Part shown: piece after piece, positions 52,969 through 62,139 of the stretch
Layout: every line of letters begins with the position of its first letter
Numbering within the stretch: the first letter of the stretch is position 1
Assembly (NCBI GenBank): GCA_023666125.1
Contig: JAMPCN010000002.1
Coordinates: 32,776-96,775, forward strand
DNA length: 64,000 bases
Reading direction: 5' to 3'
Origin: Bacillus sp. (in: firmicutes)
GTDB lineage: Bacteria; Bacillota; Clostridia; Lachnospirales; Lachnospiraceae
Notes under the pieces: model-generated
Told to the model about the DNA's origin: nothing
Seen by the model: only the letters and a program-made list of their open reading frames with translations
The model's database searches: none
Made by a program: the position numbers and the translations under genes

Positions 52969-53670
52969 TTACATCCCGCACATCAACTCATACAATCCGG
53001 GTATCGCCGATGTCGCTAAAATCTGTATCACCGTTGCCACATCAATCAGCGCATGTCCTGCCATTATCGGCACGGGATTTCTTTCTTTATCATAATACCA
53101 ACACAATATCAAAGTTAATGGCAGAAAAGAAAGAAAACGATAAATAATATATCTTAAATCAAATAATGTTGGAATGAAGCTATGCTGCAATGCAAAGAAA
53201 AAAGCCGGAACGATAACCGCCCATTTTTTACTTTGTATCTGATTGACGCCGCATCCCAAATACAGTCCATCCTCTGCAAACGCCGTTGTTACCGGCAGAA
53301 CAACCACATTGATAATAGCTGCCCATAGTGGTATGGGCGCAATCATCATCGGCGCCGCATAGGGAATCACTCCATAACAAATAAACCCTGCCAGATACAT
53401 TCCTGCCATTCCCACAATGAATATCAGAAATGAGATTCCCACTATCTGCTTTACTTTTGTATGTCCTTTTTGATAATGAATCAATTCTCCAAAACTGCTT
53501 TTATTCTTTTTTGTCATAACACAAAGCATTACTATAATTACAATATTTACCGCACTGGCTATCATCGACCAATAATGACTGATATCTGCAAGACTTTGTT
53601 TTGTCAGCGCCGATACCGCCGCAAATATCAGGATAAAAATAATACAGCGTATTGGCAGTAAGTAAACCAT
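52969..53670 (-). CDS. CPBP-type intramembrane protease-like protein, catalytic motif altered
   Basis: 233 residues with six to eight helices. Motif 1 of CPBP (EExxxR) is replaced by AEDGLYLG, which keeps E-D but lacks the arginine. Motif 2 (FxxxH) is FFALQH and motif 3 (HxxxD/N) is GHALID. Two of three motifs are therefore intact and the first is changed. CPBP proteins cut prenylated proteins or self-immunity/bacteriocin substrates. This one may be inactive or act as a binding protein. The CPBP call rests on motif spacing. Confidence 0.65.
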   Translation of the reverse strand: MVYLLPIRCIIFILIFAAVSALTKQSLADISHYWSMIASAVNIVIIVMLCVMTKKNKSSFGELIHYQKGHTKVKQIVGISFLIFIVGMAGMYLAGFICYGVIPYAAPMMIAPIPLWAAIINVVVLPVTTAFAEDGLYLGCGVNQIQSKKWAVIVPAFFFALQHSFIPTLFDLRYIIYRFLSFLPLTLILCWYYDKERNPVPIMAGHALIDVATVIQILATSAIPGLYELMCGM

Positions 53671-53699
53671 CTATATCATCTCTCTTCCTACAATTCATC

Positions 53700-54113
53700 C
53701 TACAAAACCATAATCAGGCTTCCCGCGCCAATCAGTACACAGCCAAGAACGGATTTCAATGTAAATTCCTCATGTAAGAATACAAACGCCAATACCAATG
53801 TTAAAACAACGCTCAACTTATCGATTGGTACAACTTTGGACACATCCCCCGTTTCCAATGCCTTATAATAACACAGCCATGACGCGCCTGTTGCGATACC
53901 TGACAATATCAAAAAAATCCAGCTTTTTTTACTGATTTCCTGCAATCCCTTTTGCGCATGAGTCAAAAAAACCATCCCCCATGCCATAAGGACCACAACC
54001 ACCGTCCTTATCGCCGTCGCCAGATTGGAATTTACCCCGTTTATGCCGACTTTTGCCAATATGGACGTAAGCGCCGCGAATACCGCGGATAATACTGCAA
54101 ATAAAAACCACAT
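53700..54113 (-). CDS. Single-EamA-domain drug/metabolite transporter
   Basis: 137 residues from the ATG at 54113, with GGAAGGGGG upstream. Five helices make one EamA unit (WFLFAVLSAVFAALTSILAK, VPIDKLSVVLTLVLAFVFLHEE and GAGSLIMVL). Full DMT transporters have two such units; half-size forms of about 140 residues work as dimers and are common. Substrate unknown. It overlaps nothing and is 22 bases downstream of the YjbR gene. Confidence 0.85.
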   Translation of the reverse strand: MWFLFAVLSAVFAALTSILAKVGINGVNSNLATAIRTVVVVLMAWGMVFLTHAQKGLQEISKKSWIFLILSGIATGASWLCYYKALETGDVSKVVPIDKLSVVLTLVLAFVFLHEEFTLKSVLGCVLIGAGSLIMVL

Positions 54114-54134
54114 ATAATAGCCCCCTTCCAATCG

Positions 54135-54827
54135 TCATAAACCCGTTTTCTTCGTCCGGCTCTTCTTTCCCATCGCCAATCGATAGCTTTCCTCAATCCC
54201 TGCCTTTAATTCCTCATCTGAAATACCGCCGTCCAATACTATGGTATACCAGCTTTTCTTGTTCATGTGCCAACCCGGATAATAATGTTGCCTGGATAAA
54301 ATCTCCTCCGCCTCGGACGAATCCATCCTCAGGTCTATGATTTCCACTACCTTATCTGTATCAAGACCAATTTTATTTCCCATGACAGTCATAATAATGC
54401 CATACCATTTTTCATTGTCTTTTCTACGCCATATGGCATTATCCGGAGACTTTTCCCAAAGAAATTCCAGCTCATCCCCGTAAGTTTCTTTTACAAACTG
54501 AATCGCCATCTGTGCCTGCGTAGTTTTAAATATTTCTTCCATATAACAATTTTTTACAACATCACGAAGTGCCTGTTCAATGGCGGTTCTAATCTCACCA
54601 ATATAAGCTCCCGTAGCATTCGTTTTATAAAGAACATAAAGTTCCCCGCTTTCTTTCTCTCTCAAATTGGTATCAACCATTCCATTTTTATCAATTTGAA
54701 CGGTCAGCATGAACTCCCCGTTTTTTATCTCGGTAATATATTGATAGTAATCTCCTTTATTCTCAAAACCATAGGCAGTCAGTTTCTCTAAAACCAGCTT
54801 TTTTCTTGCAAAAATTTCATCGAACAT
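54135..54827 (-). CDS. MmcQ/YjbR-family protein with an N-terminal extension
   Basis: 230 residues. The C-terminal half (WRRKDNEKWYGIIMTV, IIDLRMDSSEAEEIL and HYYPGWHMNKKSWYTIVLDG) is the MmcQ/YjbR DNA-binding-like fold. The N-terminal half (TAYGFENKGDYYQYITEIKNG) is a second, weaker domain of the same general type. The role of the family is unknown, with DNA or protein contact proposed. Fusion of both domains in one protein is common in clostridia. Confidence 0.8.
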   Translation of the reverse strand: MFDEIFARKKLVLEKLTAYGFENKGDYYQYITEIKNGEFMLTVQIDKNGMVDTNLREKESGELYVLYKTNATGAYIGEIRTAIEQALRDVVKNCYMEEIFKTTQAQMAIQFVKETYGDELEFLWEKSPDNAIWRRKDNEKWYGIIMTVMGNKIGLDTDKVVEIIDLRMDSSEAEEILSRQHYYPGWHMNKKSWYTIVLDGGISDEELKAGIEESYRLAMGKKSRTKKTGL

Positions 54828-54846
54828 ATCCTATTCTCTCCACGCC

Positions 54847-55329
54847 CTACAATTCATGATAATACGGACAAATATTTTCATAATGTCCATCTTTCATACG
54901 AAACCCCTGAGGGATTGTTCCCAGCTGAATAAATCCAAGTCTTTCATATAAATGCCTTGCATGAATATTGGATTCTACTACGGCATTGAACTGTAATACT
55001 TTAAATCCATGCAGTTTTCCCTGTTTTAAGCAATCCATAACAAGCTTTTCTCCGATATGCAGCCCACGGCTGTCACCGCATACGGCGTAGCTGGCGTTAC
55101 AGATATGCCCACACCGTCCGACATTATTAGGGTGTAAAATATAAAGTCCCAGAACCTTTCCACTTTCATCTTCCGCCACCGCACTATACGTCTGCTCTGC
55201 AAAAAAGGCATTCCCGGAATCAGAATCCAAAAGATTCTCCTGCGGGAATGCAATCCCCTCCTCCACAACTTCATTCCAGATTGTAATCATGGAGTCGATA
55301 TCGCTTTCTTTATACTGTCTTATCTTCAT
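54847..55329 (-). CDS. GNAT N-acetyltransferase, MnaT/PAT-like
   Basis: 160 residues from the ATG at 55329 with AGAGG upstream. IRQYKESDIDSMITIWNEVVEEG, the acetyl-CoA region SRGLHIGEKLVMDCL and ARHLYERLGFIQLGTIPQGF match amino-acid or amine acetyltransferases. Substrate unknown. It is between a membrane protein gene and the YjbR gene. Confidence 0.85.
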   Translation of the reverse strand: MKIRQYKESDIDSMITIWNEVVEEGIAFPQENLLDSDSGNAFFAEQTYSAVAEDESGKVLGLYILHPNNVGRCGHICNASYAVCGDSRGLHIGEKLVMDCLKQGKLHGFKVLQFNAVVESNIHARHLYERLGFIQLGTIPQGFRMKDGHYENICPYYHEL

Positions 55330-55371
55330 GGTCGTTCCTCTTTCAAAAATCTCCACTTATTATCTTTTTCA

Positions 55372-57183
55372 TCATTCCCGAAAATAAAACCCATCCCCTA
55401 TCGCATCGCCCCGCAGCCCAATCTTCGCCCGCGCCGGTGAAGAAGGGAAACTTTCATACCCCGTCTGGTCGCCTGTAACCGGATAATAAAAAATGGCGCC
55501 GTCAATTTCATAACTCTGCGTTTCGTAATTATCATAATCTTTCTGGTAAACCCAGTAATCATTTACATAAGCCGCCGCCAGTTCCTTTCCGAACATTACC
55601 GCCTTATAAACAAAGAAAAAGCAAATACACATCATGCACGCATATTCCAAATAACGCCGATATCCCTTTCTTTTTCCTCTGCTGCCTGCCCCATCCCGCA
55701 AAACACCGCTGTGAAAAAATTCTGTCGCTATATCTCCCCAGATAACAGCCGGTGTCAGATATACATAGACACAACCATACCTGATAAGCGGTGAAGAAAA
55801 CAGCCAGAACAGAAAACATACGGAAACGACACCCTCCAATAACAAACGGTTCCATATGTCAGACTCCCGCCACAACGCTTCCTTATTCTCCATCCCAATC
55901 TCCGACCCGGATATCTCTCCTGGTCTGCGACAATATTTCCACAAGACAACAATCAGCCGCACCGCCAAAACCAGAACCGATACTAACGCCGCCAAAACCA
56001 GAAGTTTATCCATACCGCCTATATCCCGGAACCACTCTGGCAGCCACTCACGAACCGGCATATCAAATTTCGTCACATCATGATAGCCCCTGCCCCAGAC
56101 CTGAATCTCTTTCGCATCATAATCCGCAACGCCTTTAGGAATCTTCCAGTCCACCGCAAATAAATCAATTCCCGTAAACGGATATACCAGCCAGCCCGAT
56201 AAAAGAACATTTCGTACCAGAAACGGCAGTACCGTTATAATACCCAGACTAAGATATATGCCGATTTCTTTCCATCTTTTTTCCCGCAATAATGTTACGG
56301 CGGGTTTTATCACCAATAATATAATCAGCGCGGCGGAAAGTTTCAGCGTCAATAAAAACACGCCCAACACACACAACATCGCGTACGGGAACACCGCCTG
56401 CTCTTTTTCCTCTAATAAATCCATCCAGCGGATAATAAGATAAAACGCCGTTAATACCATAAAATAATCCGATGCCGGAGATACCATTTCATCAAAAATA
56501 ATCAACAGATAATATATGCCTGCTGCTCTGGCAAAATCAGACGCCCGTAGAGACTTTCTTTTCACAAGCCCTAAAAGCCGAGAACAGACCACGGCAAGCA
56601 ATAAGGCAAAAAAACCAGCCGCTGCATGATAGGAACGCCCGCCCAAAAAAGCAAAACTATAGAGCGCGGACAATGCAAAAGAAGCGCTGTTATAGGCAAG
56701 CCTGCAATGTAAATTTCCCAGCCCTTTTACGGCTCCATACTCTTCAATCCAGCGGATGCTCTGCGCATGGTACAGACCGGTATCATAATGAATGATGCCT
56801 CTTGATGTTCCATAGGCAAATAAAAAGAAAAGGCAGAGAAAAACAAGCAGCTTGGTGAAGCCTTTCTGTCCATCCGCCTGCTTTTCACTGTCCTTACAAA
56901 GCGCCTGCCAAATCCGCGTCAAATCCTCCCGTATCTTCTTGCGAAAGGCTATGGCAATGACTAAGCAGATGACTAACAAAATAACATTTGCCCAAAGCCC
57001 CACCGGCGCAAAGACGCTAAAAATCTGCGCATACACCGTCGCGCCAGCCAGCCCGCACATCACATAACTGTCCGGCCGTTTTACCTGATATGGGCAGATA
57101 AGAGTCAGGCACGTTAAAATACCATATCCCAATAAAAAGGCAGTCGCCATCATATAAAACCATATTAAAATAACAGACAGCAT
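55372..57183 (-). CDS. Large polytopic membrane protein, LIC_10190-like (possible glycan-related GT-C protein)
   Basis: 603 residues from M5 (57183), since the ATG at 57195 is too close to its AAAGG. About eleven helices; the first big loop carries IIHYDTGLYHAQSIRWIEEYG, an acidic pattern in the position used by GT-C enzymes, and GLGNLHCRLAYN follows. A soluble domain ends the protein (DNYETQSYEIDGAIFYYP). From memory it resembles the LIC_10190 membrane protein family. It lies directly after gmd, so it may use a fucose-containing product; not shown by sequence. Confidence 0.6.
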   Translation of the reverse strand: MLSVILIWFYMMATAFLLGYGILTCLTLICPYQVKRPDSYVMCGLAGATVYAQIFSVFAPVGLWANVILLVICLVIAIAFRKKIREDLTRIWQALCKDSEKQADGQKGFTKLLVFLCLFFLFAYGTSRGIIHYDTGLYHAQSIRWIEEYGAVKGLGNLHCRLAYNSASFALSALYSFAFLGGRSYHAAAGFFALLLAVVCSRLLGLVKRKSLRASDFARAAGIYYLLIIFDEMVSPASDYFMVLTAFYLIIRWMDLLEEKEQAVFPYAMLCVLGVFLLTLKLSAALIILLVIKPAVTLLREKRWKEIGIYLSLGIITVLPFLVRNVLLSGWLVYPFTGIDLFAVDWKIPKGVADYDAKEIQVWGRGYHDVTKFDMPVREWLPEWFRDIGGMDKLLVLAALVSVLVLAVRLIVVLWKYCRRPGEISGSEIGMENKEALWRESDIWNRLLLEGVVSVCFLFWLFSSPLIRYGCVYVYLTPAVIWGDIATEFFHSGVLRDGAGSRGKRKGYRRYLEYACMMCICFFFVYKAVMFGKELAAAYVNDYWVYQKDYDNYETQSYEIDGAIFYYPVTGDQTGYESFPSSPARAKIGLRGDAIGDGFYFRE

Positions 57184-57238
57184 ACCAATAACCATGCCTT
57201 TCCCAACATCAACTCACAGTTGGAAAGATTTTATTCTT

Positions 57239-58315
57239 TCAACTTTTCTTTTTGTTCTTACTCTTATATTCTTTACAGCTCATTCCCGCAATTTCTTTCA
57301 AATCCGCATCCATCATCATTGCGACAAGACCTTTGAAATCGACGTTTCTTTTCCATCCTAACTCTTTCTCGGCTTTTTCGCAATTTCCCCACAAAAACTC
57401 CACTTCTGCGGGACGGTAAAATTCCGGATTGACGTCTACCAGCAATCTGCCGATCTCCGCGTCATATCCTTTTTCATTCACGCCGGTTCCCTCCCACCTG
57501 ATATGAATGTTCAGTTCTCCGAAAGCCGCCTCGACAAATTCCCTGACCGTATGCGTTTCATTTGTCGCAAGGACATAATCATCGGGCTTATTCTGCTGTA
57601 ACATAAGCCACATACCCTGCACATAGTCGCCCGCAAATCCCCAGTCCCGTTTGGCGTTCATGTTTCCAAGGGAAAGCTTTTCTTTTTTACCCGCAATAAT
57701 ATTGGCAATCGCCAGCGTGATTTTTCTGGTAACGAAATTCTCGCCTCTTCTGGGCGATTCATGATTGAATAAAATTCCGTTGCAGGTGAACATATTATAA
57801 GATTCCCTGTAATTGACCGTAATCCAGTAGGAATATAATTTTGCCGCACCATAAGGACTCTTAGGATAAAAAGGCGTCTTTTCGCTCTGCGGCGCCGTTT
57901 CCGGAATACCGCCGAATAATTCGGAGGTGGATGCCTGATAATATCTGCAGTTTCCGCCGTTGACCCGAATCGCCTCCAAAAGTTTTAATGTGCTTACCCC
58001 TGTCGCCTCCGCCGTATACTCCGGCACTTCAAAAGAAACGCCAACGTGTGACTGCGCCGCCAGATTATATACTTCCGTCGGTCGAATCTCCGCAATCAGA
58101 CGCATCAGATTACTGGAATCCGTCACATCCGCAAAATGCAGGAAAAATTTTATTTTATTATAATCCGATTTCAAAATATGGTCTATTCTTGCCGTATTGG
58201 TAATGCTGTGCCTGCGAATCAAACCATGCACCTCATATCCTTTATCTAATAAAAATTCCGCCAGATAGGAACCGTCCTGCCCCGTAATACCTGTTATCAA
58301 TGCTACTTTCCGCAT
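57239..58315 (-). CDS. gmd: GDP-mannose 4,6-dehydratase (Gmd)
   Basis: 358 residues, normal length. NADP-binding [31 protein letters not shown], the catalytic set in STSELFG and [11 protein letters not shown], and the late [10 protein letters not shown] are diagnostic. It converts GDP-mannose to GDP-4-keto-6-deoxymannose, the substrate of Fcl (46264-47205). A very good promoter lies at 58382-58410. The gene is separated from manC and fcl by the insertion sequence and the accessory group. Confidence 0.95.
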   Translation of the reverse strand: MRKVALITGITGQDGSYLAEFLLDKGYEVHGLIRRHSITNTARIDHILKSDYNKIKFFLHFADVTDSSNLMRLIAEIRPTEVYNLAAQSHVGVSFEVPEYTAEATGVSTLKLLEAIRVNGGNCRYYQASTSELFGGIPETAPQSEKTPFYPKSPYGAAKLYSYWITVNYRESYNMFTCNGILFNHESPRRGENFVTRKITLAIANIIAGKKEKLSLGNMNAKRDWGFAGDYVQGMWLMLQQNKPDDYVLATNETHTVREFVEAAFGELNIHIRWEGTGVNEKGYDAEIGRLLVDVNPEFYRPAEVEFLWGNCEKAEKELGWKRNVDFKGLVAMMMDADLKEIAGMSCKEYKSKNKKKS

Positions 58316-58381
58316 AATCGATTATCCTCCAATCTTACTCCGTCTACAATGTTTGTGTAACATTTTGCTATTCCATATGGG

Positions 58382-58410
58382 AGTATACTATTGTATAATA
58401 TTTGTATCAA
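58382..58410 (-). promoter_or_regulatory. Promoter of gmd
   Basis: Minus-strand TTGATA (58405-58410), exactly 17 bases, TATACT (58382-58387). It gives a leader of about 60 bases before the gmd ATG. It overlaps the promoter of the divergent AraC gene, so binding of that regulator could affect both. Confidence 0.65.
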
Positions 58411-58418
58411 CATAAAAT
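58391..58418 (+). promoter_or_regulatory. Putative promoter of the AraC-family gene
   Basis: Plus-strand TTGTAT (58391-58396), 16-base spacer, TAAAAT (58413-58418), about 50 bases before the ATG. It overlaps the gmd promoter on the other strand. Confidence 0.4.
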
Positions 58419-58467
58419 ATTGCGGCAAAATAGTAAAATATTGCTATCAGGGAAAGGATAATAAAAA

Positions 58468-59304
58468 ATGGCTAAATCTACTTCCAACCGTATCATTACA
58501 ACGCCCTCCTCCTATGCCAAGGAACACTATTTATATGTACAGGAAGTCGGCACTTTGCAAAGCTTGGAGCCGCATATCAGCCAAAGGCAGAACCTAAATT
58601 CCTATCTTTTTTTTATTGTGTTAGAGGGCAGCGGATATGTTTCCTATGACAACAGCCGTTTTCATATTACTGCGGGCGACTGCATCTGGTTAGACTGCAC
58701 CAGACCGTATTCCCATGAAAGCAGCGCCACGGATCCATGGAGTTTGATGTGGGTGCATTTTTATGGAAAAGAAGCCTCTTCCTACTATGCAAGTTTTTTG
58801 AACCACTCCTGCCCCTTTTTATTCCATCCGCAGAATGCGGCGGCATTCACAGACACTTTGGGGCATCTATATCAACTCCATGCCTCAAAGCCGTCTTTAA
58901 TGGAATTATACGCCAACCGCTATCTCACAGACCTTATTACTTTATGCTTTACCGAAAACACGATGGAGAATCAGGAAAACTCTTCCATCCCTGCCAAGCT
59001 GGAACAGATACGCGCCTATCTTGACGAGCATTATGCCGAAAAAATAAATCTGGAAGACTTATCTTCCAGATTCTTTATCAGTAAATTTCATCTCTCCAGA
59101 GAGTACAAAAAAATATACGGCATCACGCTTGGAAATGATTTAACCTCCAAACGTATTTCCCATGCCAAATCCATGCTGCGGTTTTCGGACGCTTCTGTGG
59201 AGAGCATTGCGTTAGACTGTGGTTTTCAGGACGCGGGATATTTTATTAAAGTATTCAAAAAAGCGGAAAGCATGACGCCGCTAGAATACCGTAAAAAATG
59301 GTAA
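58468..59304 (+). CDS. AraC-family transcriptional regulator
   Basis: 278 residues. An N-terminal cupin sensor domain (FFIVLEGSGYVSYDNSRFHITAGDCIWLDC) is followed by two helix-turn-helix units: INLEDLSSRFFISKFHLSREYKKIYGI and VESIALDCGFQDAGYFIKVFKKAESMTPLEYRK. The last is the standard AraC signature. It is divergent from gmd with overlapping promoters, so gmd is a likely target. The sensor ligand is unknown; sugars are common. Confidence 0.9.
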   Translation: MAKSTSNRIITTPSSYAKEHYLYVQEVGTLQSLEPHISQRQNLNSYLFFIVLEGSGYVSYDNSRFHITAGDCIWLDCTRPYSHESSATDPWSLMWVHFYGKEASSYYASFLNHSCPFLFHPQNAAAFTDTLGHLYQLHASKPSLMELYANRYLTDLITLCFTENTMENQENSSIPAKLEQIRAYLDEHYAEKINLEDLSSRFFISKFHLSREYKKIYGITLGNDLTSKRISHAKSMLRFSDASVESIALDCGFQDAGYFIKVFKKAESMTPLEYRKKW

Positions 59305-59320
59305 CCTCTGCAACAGCCTC

Positions 59321-59788
59321 TTAAATCGGCAGCATAAACTGACAGGTCAAAAAACCAATAACGATTCCTAAAAGCGCTCCTATCCATACTTGTAACGGCG
59401 TATGCCCGACAAACTCTTTTAACTTATCCTCGACCGACATTTTTGTTCCCATTTCCCGGAATAATGTCATCATCTCATTTAACACCCTGGCCTGAATCCC
59501 GGTCTCTCTCCTGACGCCCATGGCATCATGCATAACGATAATCGCCATAATAACCGATATGGCAAAGGCGAAGCTTTCACTGCCATATTGGATGCCTGCC
59601 GCCGTTGCCAGAGCGCATACGGTCGCCGAATGGGAACTCGGCATCCCGCCGCTTCCCACCATCCGTTCCCATACAAATTGCTTGGTAATCAGAAGATGTA
59701 TGATTGTTTTCAAAACCTGCGCTACAAACCAGCCCAGGACGCCCGCCACCAGAACGGGATTTTGAATCAGCCCTGTTAAAAATGCCAT
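59321..59788 (-). CDS. Divergent PAP2 family (DUF212) membrane protein
   Basis: 155 residues with four helices. MVGSGGMPSSHSATVCALA is the DUF212 (PF02681) signature with the conserved SHSA; RRETGIQARVLNEM and GHTPLQVWIGALLGIVIG complete it. The family is related to PAP2 phosphatases but its activity is poorly known. It ends 17 bases after the AraC gene on the other strand and is 26 bases after rmlD. Confidence 0.88.
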   Translation of the reverse strand: MAFLTGLIQNPVLVAGVLGWFVAQVLKTIIHLLITKQFVWERMVGSGGMPSSHSATVCALATAAGIQYGSESFAFAISVIMAIIVMHDAMGVRRETGIQARVLNEMMTLFREMGTKMSVEDKLKEFVGHTPLQVWIGALLGIVIGFLTCQFMLPI

Positions 59789-59814
59789 ATTGTTTGCAAT
59801 CCCTTCTATATTTA

Positions 59815-60657
59815 CTATTGCTCTTTCATATATTTTGCAATCGCATCATGCCAGTCTGCAAACATGAAATCCGACGTCAGTTTAAACATATAATTTTCCA
59901 AAATAGAATATGCCGGACGCGGCGCTTTCGCTCCAAACTCTTCCGTAGTAATCGGCTCCACTACTGTCTTTTTCCCTGCCAGCCGGAAAAATTCCTCCGT
60001 AAACTCCGCCCAACTGCAGCTTCCTTCACAAGTGCCATGGAAAAGACCATAATTTTCTGTCGGCAGCAGATACGCTATCGCCTTTGCCAGTTCCTCCGCG
60101 CTTGTGGGCGAGCCTACCTGATCTTTTACGACGCGCACCTTATCATTCGTTTCCGACAGCCGCAGCATCGTTTTCACAAAATTTTTTCCGTCTCCGTAAA
60201 GCCACGCTGTCCGGATAATAAAATATCTCTCTGCAAACTCTTTGACAAAATTTTCACCTGCTAATTTTGTCCTGCCATACATTCCCTGCGGTCCAACCGC
60301 ATCAAACTCCGTATAGGGTCTGTTTCCTTTCCCGTCAAACACATAATCCGTAGAAATATGAATCAGTTTCGCATCTGTCTCCGTTGCCGCAATACTTAAA
60401 TTTCTTGGCCCTATCGCATTAATTCTGTATGCCTTGTCCGCCTCTGTTTCACACGCATCTACACCTGTATGCGCCGCACAGTTGATAATGGCATATGGTT
60501 TTATCTCTCTTGCAAATGACATGACTTCGTCTATGTTCGTAATATCCAGTTCCCCTACATCCGTATTTACCAGTTCATAATTTCCGTCTTTTGCATACAG
60601 TTTATTCACGGCTTTTCCTAATTGCCCGTTACATCCTGTCACGATAATCTTTTCCAT
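59815..60657 (-). CDS. rmlD: dTDP-4-dehydrorhamnose reductase (RmlD)
   Basis: 280 residues from the ATG at 60657 with GGAGG 8 bases upstream; M1 at 60672 is inside that site. NADPH-binding VTGCNGQLGKAV, the YVFDG motif, YGRTKLAGE with the catalytic Tyr-Lys, and RTAWLYG are typical. RmlD makes dTDP-L-rhamnose in the last step; RmlA, B and C are not in this window. The enzyme is the only rhamnose gene seen and may be shared with another locus. Confidence 0.9.
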   Translation of the reverse strand: MEKIIVTGCNGQLGKAVNKLYAKDGNYELVNTDVGELDITNIDEVMSFAREIKPYAIINCAAHTGVDACETEADKAYRINAIGPRNLSIAATETDAKLIHISTDYVFDGKGNRPYTEFDAVGPQGMYGRTKLAGENFVKEFAERYFIIRTAWLYGDGKNFVKTMLRLSETNDKVRVVKDQVGSPTSAEELAKAIAYLLPTENYGLFHGTCEGSCSWAEFTEEFFRLAGKKTVVEPITTEEFGAKAPRPAYSILENYMFKLTSDFMFADWHDAIAKYMKEQ

Positions 60658-60822
60658 TACCTTTTCCTCCATCTATTTTCTTTTCATAAAATCCGCTTAT
60701 CATACTTTTCATCATACATCTAAATGGGTATATTTGTAAAGAATATAGAAAGGATACCGCCATATTTTGTAATTTTTCCCAATTTCATCCAACATTTTGT
60801 ATATTTTTTCAAGTATTTTCTA

Positions 60823-60851
60823 GTGACGAGTCCTTTTTCTTGTGCTATAAT
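60823..60851 (+). promoter_or_regulatory. Promoter of the DUF3048 lipoprotein gene
   Basis: GTGACG (60823-60828), exactly 17 bases, perfect TATAAT (60846-60851) with an extended -10 TGC. About 75 bases of leader precede the ATG at 60929. The rest of the gap (60673-60822) shows nothing further. Confidence 0.65.
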
Positions 60852-60928
60852 AACAGTTGTAGTTTTTTACATCAACTACATTGATAGAACAACAGGGGTA
60901 TTTCCCAACAAGAAAGAGAGGATTTCAG

Positions 60929-62083
60929 ATGAAAAGATTGCAAGCGCTTCTTCTTGTAGCCTTATCTTCTACTCTTTTACTATTTGGCTGCGGCAAAGAA
61001 CAGGAAAGAGAAGAGGTTATTGAACCCATTGTTGAACAGGTAATCATTGATGAACCTGAAACCGTAGCAGACCAAGAGGAAGAACAAGAAGAAACAACGG
61101 ATGAAGACGTTCCGCCACAAGAGGGAATGGTTCGCAGCCGTATTACAAATGAATGGGTTACGGAAGAGGTAAACAATACGCGTCCTGTTACCGTTATGAT
61201 TCCCAATACAAAAACCGCTGCGCAATATGGTATCTCCAATGCAGATATATTATATGAATGCAATGTCGAGGGCAGCATTACCAGACTGATGGCATTGTTC
61301 CAGGATTGGAGCGATTTCGACAGACTCGGCAATGTCAGGAGTTGCCGTGACTACTACATATACTGGTCTTTTGAGTGGGATGCTTTTTACATCCACTTCG
61401 GCGGTCCATTCTATATTGACGAGGTTATCAACCGTCCTGATACGGATGATATCGATGGATTGTCCAGCAGCAATTTCTGGCGTGCCAACGATACCGGAAA
61501 TTCAACCGATAACGCTTACGTTGATACAGAGGGCATCAAGGCGGATATCGATAAACTTGGGTACAGCATGACATACCGTGACGGTTATGCCGATGAGCAA
61601 CATTACAAATTTGCTCCTTTTGATACGCCGAACACATTAGAGCAGTACAGCGACGCCATTACGGCAAATAAAATTGATATGTCGCCTACTTATCCGGTGA
61701 CGAACTGCTATTTTATCTATAACGAAGAGACCGGATTGTACGACAGATACCAGCATTTATCGGGGTCCGCCGACGGACCGCATGTCGATAAGGCAAACGG
61801 TGAGCAACTGGCATTCAAGAATATTTTAATCCAAAACACGTATTACGAGGTGCGTGACCAGAAAGGTTATCTTGCATTCCAGTGTATTGACTCCACGAAA
61901 GACGGATGGTACTTCACAAACGGCAAGGGAATCCATGTGACATGGGAAAAAACTTCCGACTATGGCGCAACCAGATATTATGATGACAGCGGTAACGAAA
62001 TCGAATTAAACACTGGTAAAACTATGGTTTGCATCGTAGAAGACGGCGATACATTTCTTGTAGATGATAATAGAATAAACTAA
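60929..62083 (+). CDS. DUF3048 (YerB-like) lipoprotein
   Basis: 384 residues from the ATG at 60929 with AGAGAGG upstream. A lipoprotein signal (MKRLQALLLVALSST, then LLFGCGK with the lipobox Cys) is followed by an acidic linker rich in Glu and then the DUF3048 fold: RPVTVMIPNTKTAAQYGISNADILYE, TRLMALFQDW and the RSCRDYYIYWSFEWDAF core. YerB-type proteins sit on the outer face of the membrane; their role is not established, with links to the cell wall. It has its own promoter and a bidirectional terminator. Confidence 0.88.
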   Translation: MKRLQALLLVALSSTLLLFGCGKEQEREEVIEPIVEQVIIDEPETVADQEEEQEETTDEDVPPQEGMVRSRITNEWVTEEVNNTRPVTVMIPNTKTAAQYGISNADILYECNVEGSITRLMALFQDWSDFDRLGNVRSCRDYYIYWSFEWDAFYIHFGGPFYIDEVINRPDTDDIDGLSSSNFWRANDTGNSTDNAYVDTEGIKADIDKLGYSMTYRDGYADEQHYKFAPFDTPNTLEQYSDAITANKIDMSPTYPVTNCYFIYNEETGLYDRYQHLSGSADGPHVDKANGEQLAFKNILIQNTYYEVRDQKGYLAFQCIDSTKDGWYFTNGKGIHVTWEKTSDYGATRYYDDSGNEIELNTGKTMVCIVEDGDTFLVDDNRIN

Positions 62084-62099
62084 TATGAACTCAACCGAT

Positions 62100-62125
62100 A
62101 AAAAGGCGTTTGCGGACGCCTTTTT
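62100..62125. terminator. Bidirectional intrinsic terminator
   Basis: AAAAAGGCGT (62100-62109) pairs with ACGCCTTTTT (62116-62125) around a 6-base loop. It lies between the DUF3048 gene (ends 62083) and the convergent hydrolase gene (ends 62140) and has T-runs on both strands, so it serves both. Confidence 0.8.
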
Positions 62126-62139
62126 ATTTTATGTAGCTT

